NCBI GenBank assembly: GCA_040255405.1
Contig: JBDZUX010000002.1
Location: forward strand, 62,001-126,000
Length of the DNA stretch: 64,000 nt
DNA from: 66-474 sp040255405
GTDB lineage: Bacteria > Pseudomonadota > Gammaproteobacteria > Xanthomonadales > Rhodanobacteraceae
Reading direction: 5' to 3'
The notes beneath the pieces were generated by a model. It did no database searches. It saw only the letters and a program-made list of their open reading frames with translations, and was not told where the DNA came from. Position numbers and translations under genes: made by a program. Position 1 is the stretch's first letter. Each line of letters begins with the position of its first letter. This document shows, one piece after another, positions 26,705-35,374 of this stretch.

Positions 26705-26787
26705 TTTTTGACGCGGATAAAGGCGGATCGGAGCGGCTCAAGACAAAAGCATTGCTCGCGCTCTATCCGTGCCTATCCGCGTCAAAC
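26705..26787. repeat. Palindromic repeat, family F, copy 3
   Basis: Left arm 26705-26729 (TTTTTGACGCGGATAAAGGC at its start) and right arm 26764-26787 (TATCCGTGCCTATCCGCGTC at its start) give inverted ends TTTGACGCGGAT/ATCCGCGTCAAA. It fills the 115-bp gap between the GMC gene and its upstream partner. Confidence 0.8.
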
Positions 26788-26798
26788 TTTTTCTTCCC

Positions 26799-27440
26799 TC
26801 ACACATCCTCGTCGGCCCTTTGCACCTCGTCGTCGCCCCCGGGTTTGGCTTCGGCCGCTTCCCACGGATCGCGCCGATTGAAATACATCCGCACGTAGCC
26901 GCGCGGCGCGGCCGGGCCGCCGAAGCCGATTTCGTTCCACGCGGTCGGATGCGAGTAGTACGCGGCGAGGATGTCGTGCGTCACGCGTTCGCGAAAGAAC
27001 AACGCGGACGGCATGCCGCCCCACTCCGGCCCATCGAGTTCGCCGTCGTGCATGGCCTTGAGCAGCGCATCCCGTGTGGCGGCGGTGAGAAGGTGAAACG
27101 AGTCGCCGGCACGGGCCTGGGCGGATGCATCCAGCGCGGCCAGCCCGCGCCGCCACGCTTCGCGCAGCGGCGGCAGTCTCGCGTCGCGGTAACCGTCGCG
27201 ATGATCTTTCGCGAGTTTGCGGTCGACCATCGCGGCGATTGGCACCTGCGCACTCCGTGGCGCGCGCTGCGGCACGATGCCGTCGCAGATCGCATGCAGC
27301 GTCAGCCATTCACCCTGGTCCAGAAACTTCGGCGCATCGACGATCGCGAGGCGCGCATCGATCACCCTGCGCGTCGCGTCGTTCCACGACGGCGTGTCGC
27401 GCTTGGCCATGACGTCGTAACCGGGATAGCGCTCAGGCAC
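26799..27440 (-). CDS. Gluconate 2-dehydrogenase subunit 3-like protein
   Basis: 213 aa matching in pattern the small accessory subunit of GMC dehydrogenases: FLDQGEWLTLHAICDGIVPQ, VPIAAMVDRKLAKD, then WGGMPSALFFRERVTHDILAAYYSHPTAWNEIGFGGPA. It lacks the Tat signal present in the second copy at 52080-52955, so export, if any, would rely on a partner. The GTG start overlaps the upstream membrane gene by 8 bp. The C terminus is a charged tail rich in Gly/Asp/Glu. Confidence 0.78.
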   Translation of the reverse strand: MPERYPGYDVMAKRDTPSWNDATRRVIDARLAIVDAPKFLDQGEWLTLHAICDGIVPQRAPRSAQVPIAAMVDRKLAKDHRDGYRDARLPPLREAWRRGLAALDASAQARAGDSFHLLTAATRDALLKAMHDGELDGPEWGGMPSALFFRERVTHDILAAYYSHPTAWNEIGFGGPAAPRGYVRMYFNRRDPWEAAEAKPGGDDEVQRADEDV

Positions 27441-28368
27441 GCGGGTGCTCCTCGATCAGGCCGAGCGCAGCCAGGCCCGCCAATGCAAGGCCGGTGAAAC
27501 TCGGCGGCGCGGGAATGGGCGGACCGACGAGGATGTTCTGGGACCAGTTGCGCCAGCCGCCCATGTTCCGGCTCACGCCGAAGACGTGGAAGCCGGCGCC
27601 GAGGAATCCGGTCAGCGCGGTCAGGCGCAGCCACCAGCGCGTCAGCCGGCGCGGGCGGTGTGGGTGCGTGGCCGCGGTCTCCGCCAGCAGCACCGCCGCG
27701 ATCGGCGGCACCGTGACCGGCACGAACATGAAGGGATCGTGGTAGGCGCCGCGGAAGTGCAGCAGACCTGCTTCGCCGGACGTGGCGACCAATCCCGCGG
27801 CGGTCAGTGCCGCGAGCGCGCGTCCCGCCGGCATTCCGAATACCCGCGGCGTGGCCCAACCTTCGCTGTCGCGCAAACGTTCCGAGTAGTAACCCAGCAA
27901 CCCCGCCAGCGCGACCGCGGCGGGCGCGCCCAGCGGTGATCCGTAGAAGAGGTTCTGCCAGCAGAATCCGCCCGGGCGCTTGCCGATGTTGCAGACATGG
28001 AAACCGGTGCCGACCACGCCGGTCAGCGCCGCCGCCGCGTAGATCGAATCGCGGACGCGATGCGCGGTCTTGCGCTCGTCGCGCGTGCCATGCGCGCTCA
28101 CCGCCAGCGCCAAGGCGGAGACGACGAGCGGGATGACCATCGCCCTGTTGTGGAACGCGCCGCGATAATGCTCGACGCCGCTGTCGAGCAGGGTGGACGT
28201 CGCGATCAGCCCGGCGGCACGGTTCAGCCTGCGCGCCGCGGCCACCGTGGCTTCGCGCCCCGGCCATTTGTCGCTCCGGCGTGGCGGGCGCCGCCGCAAG
28301 GCGGCCGCACCGGCGGCCACCGCCAGCGCGCCGAACACCGCCACGCCGGCACTTCGTCCGGGCCGCAT
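27433..28368 (-). CDS. Multi-pass membrane protein of unknown function in the GMC locus
   Basis: About 311 aa with roughly eight hydrophobic segments arranged as an internal duplication: GLIATSTLLDSGVEHYRGAF with MVIPLVVSALALAV, and GLVATSGEAGLLHFRGAYHD with MFVPVTVPPIAAVL; GVVGTGFHVCNIGKRPGG matches LGAGFHVFGVSRNMGG. The repeated H-RGA-H and GFHV motifs with conserved histidines could bind heme or metal, which would suit an electron-accepting membrane anchor for the GMC enzyme. That is inference. The start is uncertain (28368 or 28434). I do not recognise the family. Confidence 0.75.
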   Translation of the reverse strand: MRPGRSAGVAVFGALAVAAGAAALRRRPPRRSDKWPGREATVAAARRLNRAAGLIATSTLLDSGVEHYRGAFHNRAMVIPLVVSALALAVSAHGTRDERKTAHRVRDSIYAAAALTGVVGTGFHVCNIGKRPGGFCWQNLFYGSPLGAPAAVALAGLLGYYSERLRDSEGWATPRVFGMPAGRALAALTAAGLVATSGEAGLLHFRGAYHDPFMFVPVTVPPIAAVLLAETAATHPHRPRRLTRWWLRLTALTGFLGAGFHVFGVSRNMGGWRNWSQNILVGPPIPAPPSFTGLALAGLAALGLIEEHPRA

Positions 28369-28397
28369 CGAAGCTGCTTTTCGCGCCGCCCGCACGA

Positions 28398-28580
28398 TTA
28401 TTTCGGCGAACAGTCCTTGTGCCCGCAACCGCATCCGCCGCGCTCGGCTTCATCGCGCGGCACCTCGTCGGTGAATTCGGTGGCGGTGCGGCAGTATTCG
28501 CTGCAGTACGGATGACCCGCCTCGACCTCGCAGGTGCATTGCTCGTGCCGGCATTTTTCCTTGATGTGGTCGAATTCCAT
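28398..28580 (-). CDS. Metallothionein-like Cys-rich protein
   Basis: 60 aa with eight cysteines (positions 10, 15, 17, 26, 30, 50, 52, 57) and four histidines, in the order C-x4-C-x-C-x8-C-x3-C then CGCGHKDC. The block CTCEVEAGHPYCSEYC matches the pattern of prokaryotic metallothioneins, which bind Zn, Cd or Cu. GGAGG lies directly upstream. It is placed just before the membrane protein of the GMC locus and downstream of the enolase-superfamily gene. Confidence 0.82.
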   Translation of the reverse strand: MEFDHIKEKCRHEQCTCEVEAGHPYCSEYCRTATEFTDEVPRDEAERGGCGCGHKDCSPK

Positions 28581-28615
28581 GGGATGTCCTCCTTGATCGC
28601 GGGTTGAAGCCCGCC

Positions 28616-29713
28616 CTACGAAACGCGGTACCGCTCCGCATCCGCGTGCTTGAACGTGATGCCCGCGCCAGACCGCGACAGGTCGGGATGCAGGCGGCCA
28701 TGCACCGGTTCGGGCACGCCATCGAACAACATGTGTTCGATGCGGACGTGGTCATGAAAATACTCGATGTGGCGTGACGCCCGCGTCGCGCAGGCCGGGT
28801 GCATGTGCAGTGCCGGGGCGCAATGCGCGGACAACGGAACGTGGAACGCGTCGCACAGCGCGGCCGCCTGCAGATAGCCGGTGATGCCGCCACACCGCGT
28901 GGCATCGGCCTGCAGCACATCGACGGCTTCGGCCGCCAGCATCCGCCGGAAATAGCCGGCGTCGTAGCCGTATTCGCCGGCGGCGATGTCCATGCCGGCC
29001 GGCGCGCGGTCGCGCAACATGCGCAATCCGTCGAGGTCGTCCGACGAAACAGGTTCCTCGAACCATCCCACGTCGCATTCCTGCGCGAAGATGTGCGCGA
29101 GGCGCAAGGCCTGCTTGCGTGCATACGCGCCGTTGCCGTCCACGAACAACTGCGGGTCGTCGCCGATCGCCTTGCGCGCCACTTTCGCGCGCGCCGGATC
29201 CCGTTGCGGTTCCCGTCCGACCTTCATCTTCACCATCGCGATGCCGTCATCAACCCAGCCGCCGAGTTGCTCGCGCAATTGCGCATCGCTGTAGGAGGTG
29301 AAACCGCCGCTGCCGTACACCGGGATGGCCTCGCGCACCGCGCCCAGCAATTTCACCAGCGGCACGTCCAGCAACTTCGCCTTCAGGTCCCATAGTGCGT
29401 TGTCGATCGCCGCGATCGCCATGGATGCGACGCCGCGGCGGCCCAGATTCCGGACCGCCGCGGCCATCGCCCACCACACACCTTGCACGTCCATCGCATC
29501 ACGACCTTCGATCACGCCGGCCAGCAAGTCGCGGATCAGGACCGCGGTCGCGCTGCCGGCGTAACTGTATCCGGTGCCATGCTCGCCGCCGGCCTCGACC
29601 TCCACCAGCACCAGCGTGGTCGAATTCCATTCCAGCGTGCCGTCGGATTCCGGGGCATCGGTCGGCACCTTGTATGCATTCACCCTCGCCTTGCCGAGCG
29701 CGATGGCTTCCAT
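28616..29713 (-). CDS. Enolase-superfamily (mandelate racemase/muconate lactonizing) enzyme
   Basis: 365 aa. Capping domain (residues 1-125) and barrel with the expected catalytic set: general base in VKMKVGR (Lys162/Lys164), Mg ligands Asp192 (FVDGNGA), Glu219 or 220 (WFEEP) and Glu247 (AGEYGYD), and a His in LSAHCAPALH. It probably dehydrates a sugar acid or racemises/lactonises a carboxylate; the exact subgroup cannot be fixed. It begins 3 bp after the TPP-enzyme stop with AAGGA inside that gene, so the two are cotranscribed. Its TAG stop lies in a GTAGGGCGGG hairpin. Confidence 0.9.
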   Translation of the reverse strand: MEAIALGKARVNAYKVPTDAPESDGTLEWNSTTLVLVEVEAGGEHGTGYSYAGSATAVLIRDLLAGVIEGRDAMDVQGVWWAMAAAVRNLGRRGVASMAIAAIDNALWDLKAKLLDVPLVKLLGAVREAIPVYGSGGFTSYSDAQLREQLGGWVDDGIAMVKMKVGREPQRDPARAKVARKAIGDDPQLFVDGNGAYARKQALRLAHIFAQECDVGWFEEPVSSDDLDGLRMLRDRAPAGMDIAAGEYGYDAGYFRRMLAAEAVDVLQADATRCGGITGYLQAAALCDAFHVPLSAHCAPALHMHPACATRASRHIEYFHDHVRIEHMLFDGVPEPVHGRLHPDLSRSGAGITFKHADAERYRVS

Positions 29714-29716
29714 CGT

Positions 29717-31513
29717 TCAATCCTTCTTGTGGCCGGGGAACAGCGTGGCCCACGTTTCGCGCGCGGTTTCGCGCAGCATCGCGTTGGTGCCGGTGTCGCC
29801 CTTCAACATGGACTCCGCGAAGGCCTTGGCCTGCTTGAAGGTGATGTGCGGCGGCAGCGGCGGCACTTCCGGGTCGGTGATCACCTCGATCACGCAGGGA
29901 CGATCCGCTTTCAGCGCCTCGTCCCACGCCGGCCCGATCTGCCCGGGCTTGTTGACCATGATGCCCTTCAGCCCGATCAGTTCGGCGTAGCGCGCGTAGG
30001 GAAAATCGATCACGTGCTGCGACGCGTCGTATTTCGGATCGCCTTCCATCACCCGCTGCTCCCACGTCACCTGGTTCAGGTCGCCGTTGTTCAGTACCAT
30101 GATGACCAGGCGCGGGTCCGCCCATTCCTTCCAGTAGTCCTTGATCGTGATGAGTTCCGCGTTGCCGTTCATCTGCATCGCGCCATCGCCGACCAGCGCG
30201 ATCGCCACGCGATCGGGAAACGCGAACTTCGCCGCAATCACGTACGGCACGCCGGGACCCATCGTGGCGAGGCCGCCCGAAAGCGATGCCAGCATGCCGT
30301 CGCGGATCTTCAGGTCGCGTGCATACCAGTTGGCCGCCGAACCGGAGTCGGAAGAGAGGATGCAATGCTCCGGCAGCCTGGGCGAGAGCTCCCAGAACAC
30401 ACGTTCGGGGTTGATCGGTTCGGCCTCGACCATCGCCCGCGATTCCAGCACCTGCCACCACTCGCGCACGTTCTTCTCGATCGTCGCGCGCCACTCGCGG
30501 TCGATCTTGCGTTTCAATTTGGGGATCAGCGCCTGCAGCGTCGCCCGTGCGTCGCCGACCAGGTTGATCTCCATCGGATAACGGATCGAAAGCATCGCCG
30601 GGTCGATGTCGATCTGCACCCCGCGCGCCTGACCTTCCTTGGGCAGGAATTCGGAATACGGAAAGCGCGAGCCGATCATCAGCAGCGTGTCGCACTCGGT
30701 CATCAGATCCCAGCTTGGCTTGGTACCGAGCAGGCCGATCGAACCGGTGACGAAGGGCAATTCGTCCGGCAGCGCCGCCTTGCCAAGCAGCGCCTTCGCG
30801 ACGCCTGCGCCCAGCAGTTCGGCGACCTCGATCACCTCCTCATGCGCACCCAGTGCGCCGGCCCCGACCAGGATAGCCACCTTGCTGCCGGCATTCAGCA
30901 GATCGGCGGCCTGTTGCAGATCACGCTCGGCCGGCACCACGTGCGGCGCGCGATAGCCGAGGCCCGAGTGGACCGTACCGTGCTTGCGCGGCGGCGTTTC
31001 GACAGCTTCCAGTTCCTGCAGATCGTTGGGAACGATGATGCAGGTGACCGCGCGCTTGGATATCGCGATCCGCATCGCACGGTCCACCACGTGGCGTACC
31101 TGTGCCGGCACGGTGACCAACTCCACGTACTCGGAGGCGACATCCTTGAACAGCGAAGTCAGATCCACCTCCTGCTGGTACTGGCCGCCCAGCGCCGAAC
31201 GCGCCTGCTGGCCCACGATCGCGACCACGGGCATGTGGTCGAGCTTGGCGTCGTACAGCCCGTTCAGCAAATGGATCGCGCCGGGTCCGGACGTGGCCAT
31301 GCACACGCCCACCTCGCCCGTGAATTTCGCGTGCGCGCAGGCCATGAACGCGCACATTTCCTCGTGGCGCGCACGCACCAGTTCGACCTTGCCGTCTGCG
31401 CGGTTCATCGCGCCCATCAAGCCGTTGATGCCGTCGCCCGGATAACCGTAAATGCGGTGGACGCCCCACGCCCCGAGGCGCTCGATGATGAAATCACCGA
31501 CCAGCGTCGCCAT
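29717..31513 (-). CDS. Thiamine-diphosphate-dependent enzyme, pyruvate oxidase/PoxB-like
   Basis: 598 aa with the three-domain POX layout. The N-terminal activating Glu51 lies in RARHEEMCAFMACAHAK; a central domain around residues 200-330 contains VAILVGAGALGAHEEV; the C-terminal TPP motif runs from VGDGAMQMNGNAELIT to MVLNNGDL. Overall similarity is to stress-induced pyruvate dehydrogenase (quinone) or acetolactate-synthase-like proteins; the extended VGDGAMQM motif favours the former. Start 31513 has AAAGGAA upstream. It forms an operon with the enolase-superfamily gene. Confidence 0.88.
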   Translation of the reverse strand: MATLVGDFIIERLGAWGVHRIYGYPGDGINGLMGAMNRADGKVELVRARHEEMCAFMACAHAKFTGEVGVCMATSGPGAIHLLNGLYDAKLDHMPVVAIVGQQARSALGGQYQQEVDLTSLFKDVASEYVELVTVPAQVRHVVDRAMRIAISKRAVTCIIVPNDLQELEAVETPPRKHGTVHSGLGYRAPHVVPAERDLQQAADLLNAGSKVAILVGAGALGAHEEVIEVAELLGAGVAKALLGKAALPDELPFVTGSIGLLGTKPSWDLMTECDTLLMIGSRFPYSEFLPKEGQARGVQIDIDPAMLSIRYPMEINLVGDARATLQALIPKLKRKIDREWRATIEKNVREWWQVLESRAMVEAEPINPERVFWELSPRLPEHCILSSDSGSAANWYARDLKIRDGMLASLSGGLATMGPGVPYVIAAKFAFPDRVAIALVGDGAMQMNGNAELITIKDYWKEWADPRLVIMVLNNGDLNQVTWEQRVMEGDPKYDASQHVIDFPYARYAELIGLKGIMVNKPGQIGPAWDEALKADRPCVIEVITDPEVPPLPPHITFKQAKAFAESMLKGDTGTNAMLRETARETWATLFPGHKKD

Positions 31514-31775
31514 GTCGATTCCTTTCGTTGCAGACAATTTGAAATGTTGCGCGGCGGTCAATGAAGCGTGCGTGAAGCCGTTCATGTGCGGGCAAGGTCG
31601 CGCCGTGGATCCCGCACGCCGGGCGGCCCCGCCCGGCTCCGGCGCTGGCGCCCGGGCATGACAGTGATCCTGCGCGCCGCATGCACGCGCTTCTGCGACA
31701 CTTGGCGAAGACGTGCGTACCCTGCTGCGTGCTTGTTACTCTGCCTTGGCCACTGACGCCCGGAGACCGACACCC

Positions 31776-32738
31776 ATGCTGACCATCCATGCCGATGGTG
31801 AAACGCATCCTCTGGTCTGGCTGCACGGCAATCCGATCCCGGACAGCACCGCCTGGCTGGACCTTTGCGAGCCCGATCCCACCGAGGTGAAGGCGTGCGA
31901 ACAGGTGGCCAGGCTGAAGCTGCCGGATCGCGACGACATCGTGGGGATCGGACTCGCCGGACGCAACCGCAGCAGCGCGCAATCCGTGTTCCTGCAGATC
32001 TCGCGATTCACGGACGTGGAGGACGGCGTGTCGGCCACGCCGGTGTCGCTGGTACTGACGCCGAAGGTGCTGGTGACCCAGCGCTACGCGTCGTCGCCGA
32101 CCTTCGACATCGCGGCCGGCGAGTGGCACGAAGACCAGTCGCACGGGGGCGCCGCCAGCGCCTTCGCCGAACTGCTCGAGACCATGACCGAGCGCACCGC
32201 CCAGAGCATGGAAAGGATCGCCGGCGACGTCGCCAAGCTTTCCACCCACGTCTTCAGCGAGAGGTTGACCGAAAGGCAACACCTGCGCCGCTGGCTGGTG
32301 CACGTCGGCAAGCTGGAGGCGCGGCTGGCGCGCAGCCGCGGCACCCTGCTCGGCATCACGCGGATTGTGGTGTTCATGTGCGAGAAACAACCCGAATGGT
32401 TGCCGGACGAACCGGTCTCGCGTCTCGCGATGATCCGCAACGATCTCGACGCGCTGGACCAGTTCGACGAGCAGCTCACCGAGAAATTGCAGTTCCTGCT
32501 GGACGCGGTCCTCGGGATGATCAGCGTCAACCAGAACAACGTGATGAAGCTGTTCACCGTGGTGTCGGTGGTGGCCGTGCCACCGGTGCTGCTGGCCGGC
32601 ATCTGGGGCATGAACTTCAAGGCGATGCCGGAACTGTCGCAGCCATGGGGTTACGCGATGGCGCTCGGCGCGATCGCCTTGAGCGTGCTGATCCCGCTCG
32701 GCATCTTCAAATGGCGCGGTTGGCTTTCGCGCGATTGA
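31776..32738 (+). CDS. CorA-family divalent cation transporter (ZntB-like)
   Basis: 320 aa. A long cytoplasmic domain (residues 1-255) is followed by two C-terminal helices; the signature GIWGMNFKAMPEL sits between them and the protein ends in a basic GIFKWRGWLSRD. GMN followed by F and the ZntB-like N-terminal region suggest zinc efflux/uptake rather than Mg2+ transport, but this cannot be settled from sequence. It is a single gene, divergent from the TPP enzyme; the 262-bp gap between them contains a GC-rich inverted stretch near 31615-31660 and nothing else recognisable. Confidence 0.9.
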   Translation: MLTIHADGETHPLVWLHGNPIPDSTAWLDLCEPDPTEVKACEQVARLKLPDRDDIVGIGLAGRNRSSAQSVFLQISRFTDVEDGVSATPVSLVLTPKVLVTQRYASSPTFDIAAGEWHEDQSHGGAASAFAELLETMTERTAQSMERIAGDVAKLSTHVFSERLTERQHLRRWLVHVGKLEARLARSRGTLLGITRIVVFMCEKQPEWLPDEPVSRLAMIRNDLDALDQFDEQLTEKLQFLLDAVLGMISVNQNNVMKLFTVVSVVAVPPVLLAGIWGMNFKAMPELSQPWGYAMALGAIALSVLIPLGIFKWRGWLSRD

Positions 32739-32905
32739 TGGCGCGGATCTCGCCGTGGCCGGTGGCGGCTTTCGCGCCATGCGCTGTCATGGCAAATGCG
32801 CCTGTTCGATCCGCTTCCGTTCGACCTGTTCCTGTTCGACCTGCCCTCGTCGGCCGAACGCAGCGAAAGGCCGACGCGGAAGGCGAAATCCAGCGTGCCT
32901 TGCAT

Positions 32906-33997
32906 TCAGGCGGCCTCCACCAGTTGCCGGCCCAGCAATGCGGCCTCGACTTGTTCGGCGCGCAGCACGTAGGTGTGTTCCTTCAGCAGGCGTTGGCGCG
33001 CACGCCGGCCGATCGCGCGGGCCTGTGCTTCGCCGATGCCGTGCACGTATTCGGCCACCATGTCGCCGTCGTCGGCCACCAGCACCTCGCGGCCAGGTTC
33101 GAGGAACATCCCGATGCCTTCCCATCGGTCCACGATGAGGCACGCGCCCGCGCCGCCAGCCTCGAACACCCGCGTCGGTGGCGAAAAGCCGTAGCGCGCC
33201 ATGCTGTCGCGGTTGACACTCAGCACCAGCCGCGGACTGCAATTGAGTGCGTTGTGTTCGGCAGTCGGCACGTGGCCGAGCAGGCGCACGTTGGGCGGCC
33301 CCGCGTCCCACCCCGATCCGCCCAGGATGAACGAACAGCCGGGCATCTGGATCGCGGGTTTGAAGAAGAATTCGTGCACGCGTGATTCGCGGTCGGGCAG
33401 CCGGTTGCCAAGAAATGCGAGATCCGCTGCGTAACGCGATTGTGGCGCTTCCTGATGATGGGTAACCGGATCGAGCGCGCTGTAGATCGGCACGCAATCG
33501 CGCGCGTGGAACGCGCGGTAGCCTTCCAGTACGCGCGGGCCGCCGCCGTGGGTCAGCACCATGTCGAACTTCGGCACCAGCGCGCGGAACGGATCGGTGG
33601 GGTCGGCTTCCATGCGCTCCAGCGTGGCGGGCGCTTCGACGTCCCAGAACACCGCCGCGCACGTCGACGATTTCAGCCCCGCCACCTCGCGTTCCAGCAG
33701 TTCGTCGTCCACGCCCACGCCGCTGGCCTTGATCACGATGTCGCTGCCGCAGCGTGCATGCTGCAGGGCCGCCCGCACGCCGGCCTCCCCGGGCTGGTAA
33801 ACATGCACGATGGCCCAGGGCGGATCCGCGATGTCGCGGTGCTTCTGGCGGTCCAGCGCATCGGGTTCGTAGAAACGGATGCGGTGCCCGCGTGCTGCAA
33901 GCGCGCGCAATATCCCGCGAAAGTAGGTGGCGGCGCCGTTCCGGTACGACGACACCAGGCTGGAGCCGAACATCGCGATGCTCAATTGGTCAGGCAT
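32906..33997 (-). CDS. CgeB-like glycosyltransferase
   Basis: 363 aa with the layout of CgeB/COG4641 glycosyltransferases: N-terminal IAMFGSSLVSSYRNGAATYF, a middle segment PKFDMVLTHGGGPRVLEGY, and the C-terminal nucleotide-sugar half with SVNRDSMARYGFSPPTRVFEA, GACLIVDRWEGI and FLEPGREVLVADD. Predicted to be a cytoplasmic, GT-B fold enzyme acting on a surface or secreted glycan. AGGAG lies before the start, which overlaps the neighbouring glycosyltransferase stop by 8 bp. Donor and acceptor are unknown. Confidence 0.88.
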   Translation of the reverse strand: MPDQLSIAMFGSSLVSSYRNGAATYFRGILRALAARGHRIRFYEPDALDRQKHRDIADPPWAIVHVYQPGEAGVRAALQHARCGSDIVIKASGVGVDDELLEREVAGLKSSTCAAVFWDVEAPATLERMEADPTDPFRALVPKFDMVLTHGGGPRVLEGYRAFHARDCVPIYSALDPVTHHQEAPQSRYAADLAFLGNRLPDRESRVHEFFFKPAIQMPGCSFILGGSGWDAGPPNVRLLGHVPTAEHNALNCSPRLVLSVNRDSMARYGFSPPTRVFEAGGAGACLIVDRWEGIGMFLEPGREVLVADDGDMVAEYVHGIGEAQARAIGRRARQRLLKEHTYVLRAEQVEAALLGRQLVEAA

Positions 33998-35141
33998 GGG
34001 CGGTCTCCTTGTGCGCTGCCTTCGCTGATTGCGGGATGGGCGCGGACGCGAAGGCACCGAGCGCGGCGACGATCGCCATCAATTCGGCGACACGGTGGCC
34101 GCAGGTGTGTCGCGCGCGGATGCGTTGAAGGCCGTTCGCGGCCAGCGACGCGGCCAGCGCGGGATCGTTCAGCACGTCGCGCAGCGCGACCCGCATTTCG
34201 TCGCCGTTCTGCACGCTGAGGTAATCCGTGCCCGGCTCGAACAGGTGCTCGGAATCCCGCCACGGCGCGCAGATCAGCGGAATGCCGCAGGCCAGCGCCT
34301 CGAACACGCGGATGGTCGGAATGCCCGGCAGTGCCCGTGCGTAGGGCCGGCGCGGCACGTGGACCGTGAGCGCGGCGCGCGCGAACGCTTCGGGCACCCG
34401 CCAGTTGGGCAGCCAGCCGCGATAGGCGATGCCGGCGTCGTCCAACGCTTCGAGCGCCTGCGGCGGATAGCGCACGCCGTGCACTGTGGCGCGCAACTGC
34501 AGGTCGCGCACCGGACCGAACAGGTATTCCTCCAGTTCGCGTGCGCGTTGGCCGTCGCCCCAGTTGCCGATCCACACCAGTTGCTGGTCGAGCCGGTTCC
34601 GCACATGCGGGTGGAAAACACGCGTGTCGGCGGCCTGGTGCCAGGTGAACACGCTGTCGTGCCAGCCTTCTTCGAGATAGCGCTGCCGCACCGCGCTGCC
34701 GAACGCCAGCACCCCGTCGTAGTCGCGCAGGTCGCAGGCCGCCATCTCGTCGGGCGCGGTGACGCTGCGATGACGGGTGTCGTGGAACAGCAACCTGAAA
34801 CCACCGCGGCCGCGCCGTTCGCGGCCGATCCGGGCCACCAGTCCCGGCGGGTTCCACTCGTGCACGATCACGACGTCGGCACCCTCCAGCGCCAGCGCGG
34901 GATCGAAGCCGTCGGACTTCCAGGTGCGGCTGCACAGGCGCGGAAAGCGTCGCTGGAATGCCACGATCGGGGCCTCGCCATGGTCGGCCACGAGATGCCG
35001 CCGGCTCCAGCCGTTCTCCGGCTCGTACACCTCGACCCGGTGGCCGCGCGCAAGCAATTCCGCCACGACGCCACGCAGGAAATGCGCGTTGCCGTGGCCC
35101 CAGTCCGAGACCAGCGAGTGGTAGAACAGCACGAAGTTCAT
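33990..35141 (-). CDS. CgeB-like glycosyltransferase, second copy
   Basis: 383 aa, a distant paralogue of the downstream glycosyltransferase: LFYHSLVSDWGHGNAHFLRG, RDYDGVLAFGSAVRQRYLEE, IGNWGDGQRARELEEYL, and the GT-B nucleotide half IPTIRVFEALACGIPLICAP with EPGTDYLSVQNGDEM. It starts in ATGA overlap with a truncated glycosyltransferase fragment, so translation once depended on that gene. The two CgeB-like enzymes and the Gfo/Idh oxidoreductase belong to one glycan locus. Confidence 0.87.
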   Translation of the reverse strand: MNFVLFYHSLVSDWGHGNAHFLRGVVAELLARGHRVEVYEPENGWSRRHLVADHGEAPIVAFQRRFPRLCSRTWKSDGFDPALALEGADVVIVHEWNPPGLVARIGRERRGRGGFRLLFHDTRHRSVTAPDEMAACDLRDYDGVLAFGSAVRQRYLEEGWHDSVFTWHQAADTRVFHPHVRNRLDQQLVWIGNWGDGQRARELEEYLFGPVRDLQLRATVHGVRYPPQALEALDDAGIAYRGWLPNWRVPEAFARAALTVHVPRRPYARALPGIPTIRVFEALACGIPLICAPWRDSEHLFEPGTDYLSVQNGDEMRVALRDVLNDPALAASLAANGLQRIRARHTCGHRVAELMAIVAALGAFASAPIPQSAKAAHKETAHA

Positions 35142-35374
35142 GCGCAGGCCTTCAATGCCGGAGGATTCGATGTGGAGGTCCGGGGGACGCGCATCGCGAT
35201 CTCGTCGCAGGCGGCGAGGCAGGCCAGGTCCATGGTCGCCAGCGTCGCGTTGTACCCGCGCAGGCACAACGCGCGCGACAGGTCCATCGTGTGGCGCCAC
35301 ACGCCGCCCACGGTGTCGCAGGTCATCAGGATCCGCCGCGGCGACCCGGCAAGCACGGTGAAGTCAGCGTCCAT
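35138..35374 (-). pseudogene. N-terminal remnant of a GT4-type glycosyltransferase
   Basis: 78 codons. Residues 8-50 match the start of GT4 glycosyltransferases (RRILMTCDTVGGVWRHTMDL, SRALCLRGYNATLATM), after which the frame loses similarity and ends at 35138, far short of the usual 380-430 aa. The reverse-frame neighbour keeps ELH-like residues (PPDLHIESSGIEGL), suggesting a frameshift before a large deletion. Both overlaps are retained: 11 bp with the oxidoreductase upstream and ATGA with the glycosyltransferase downstream, so the fragment still passes ribosomes along. Confidence 0.72.

Noticed and set aside
31600..31700. GC-rich inverted stretch between the TPP enzyme and corA as a regulatory RNA
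   Set aside because: Pairing is loose, with no promoter or terminator; it is more likely another degraded dispersed repeat.
31690..31720. Sigma-54-like TGGCGAAGACGTGC upstream of corA
   Set aside because: The GG-to-GC spacing is one base short and the boxes are poor.
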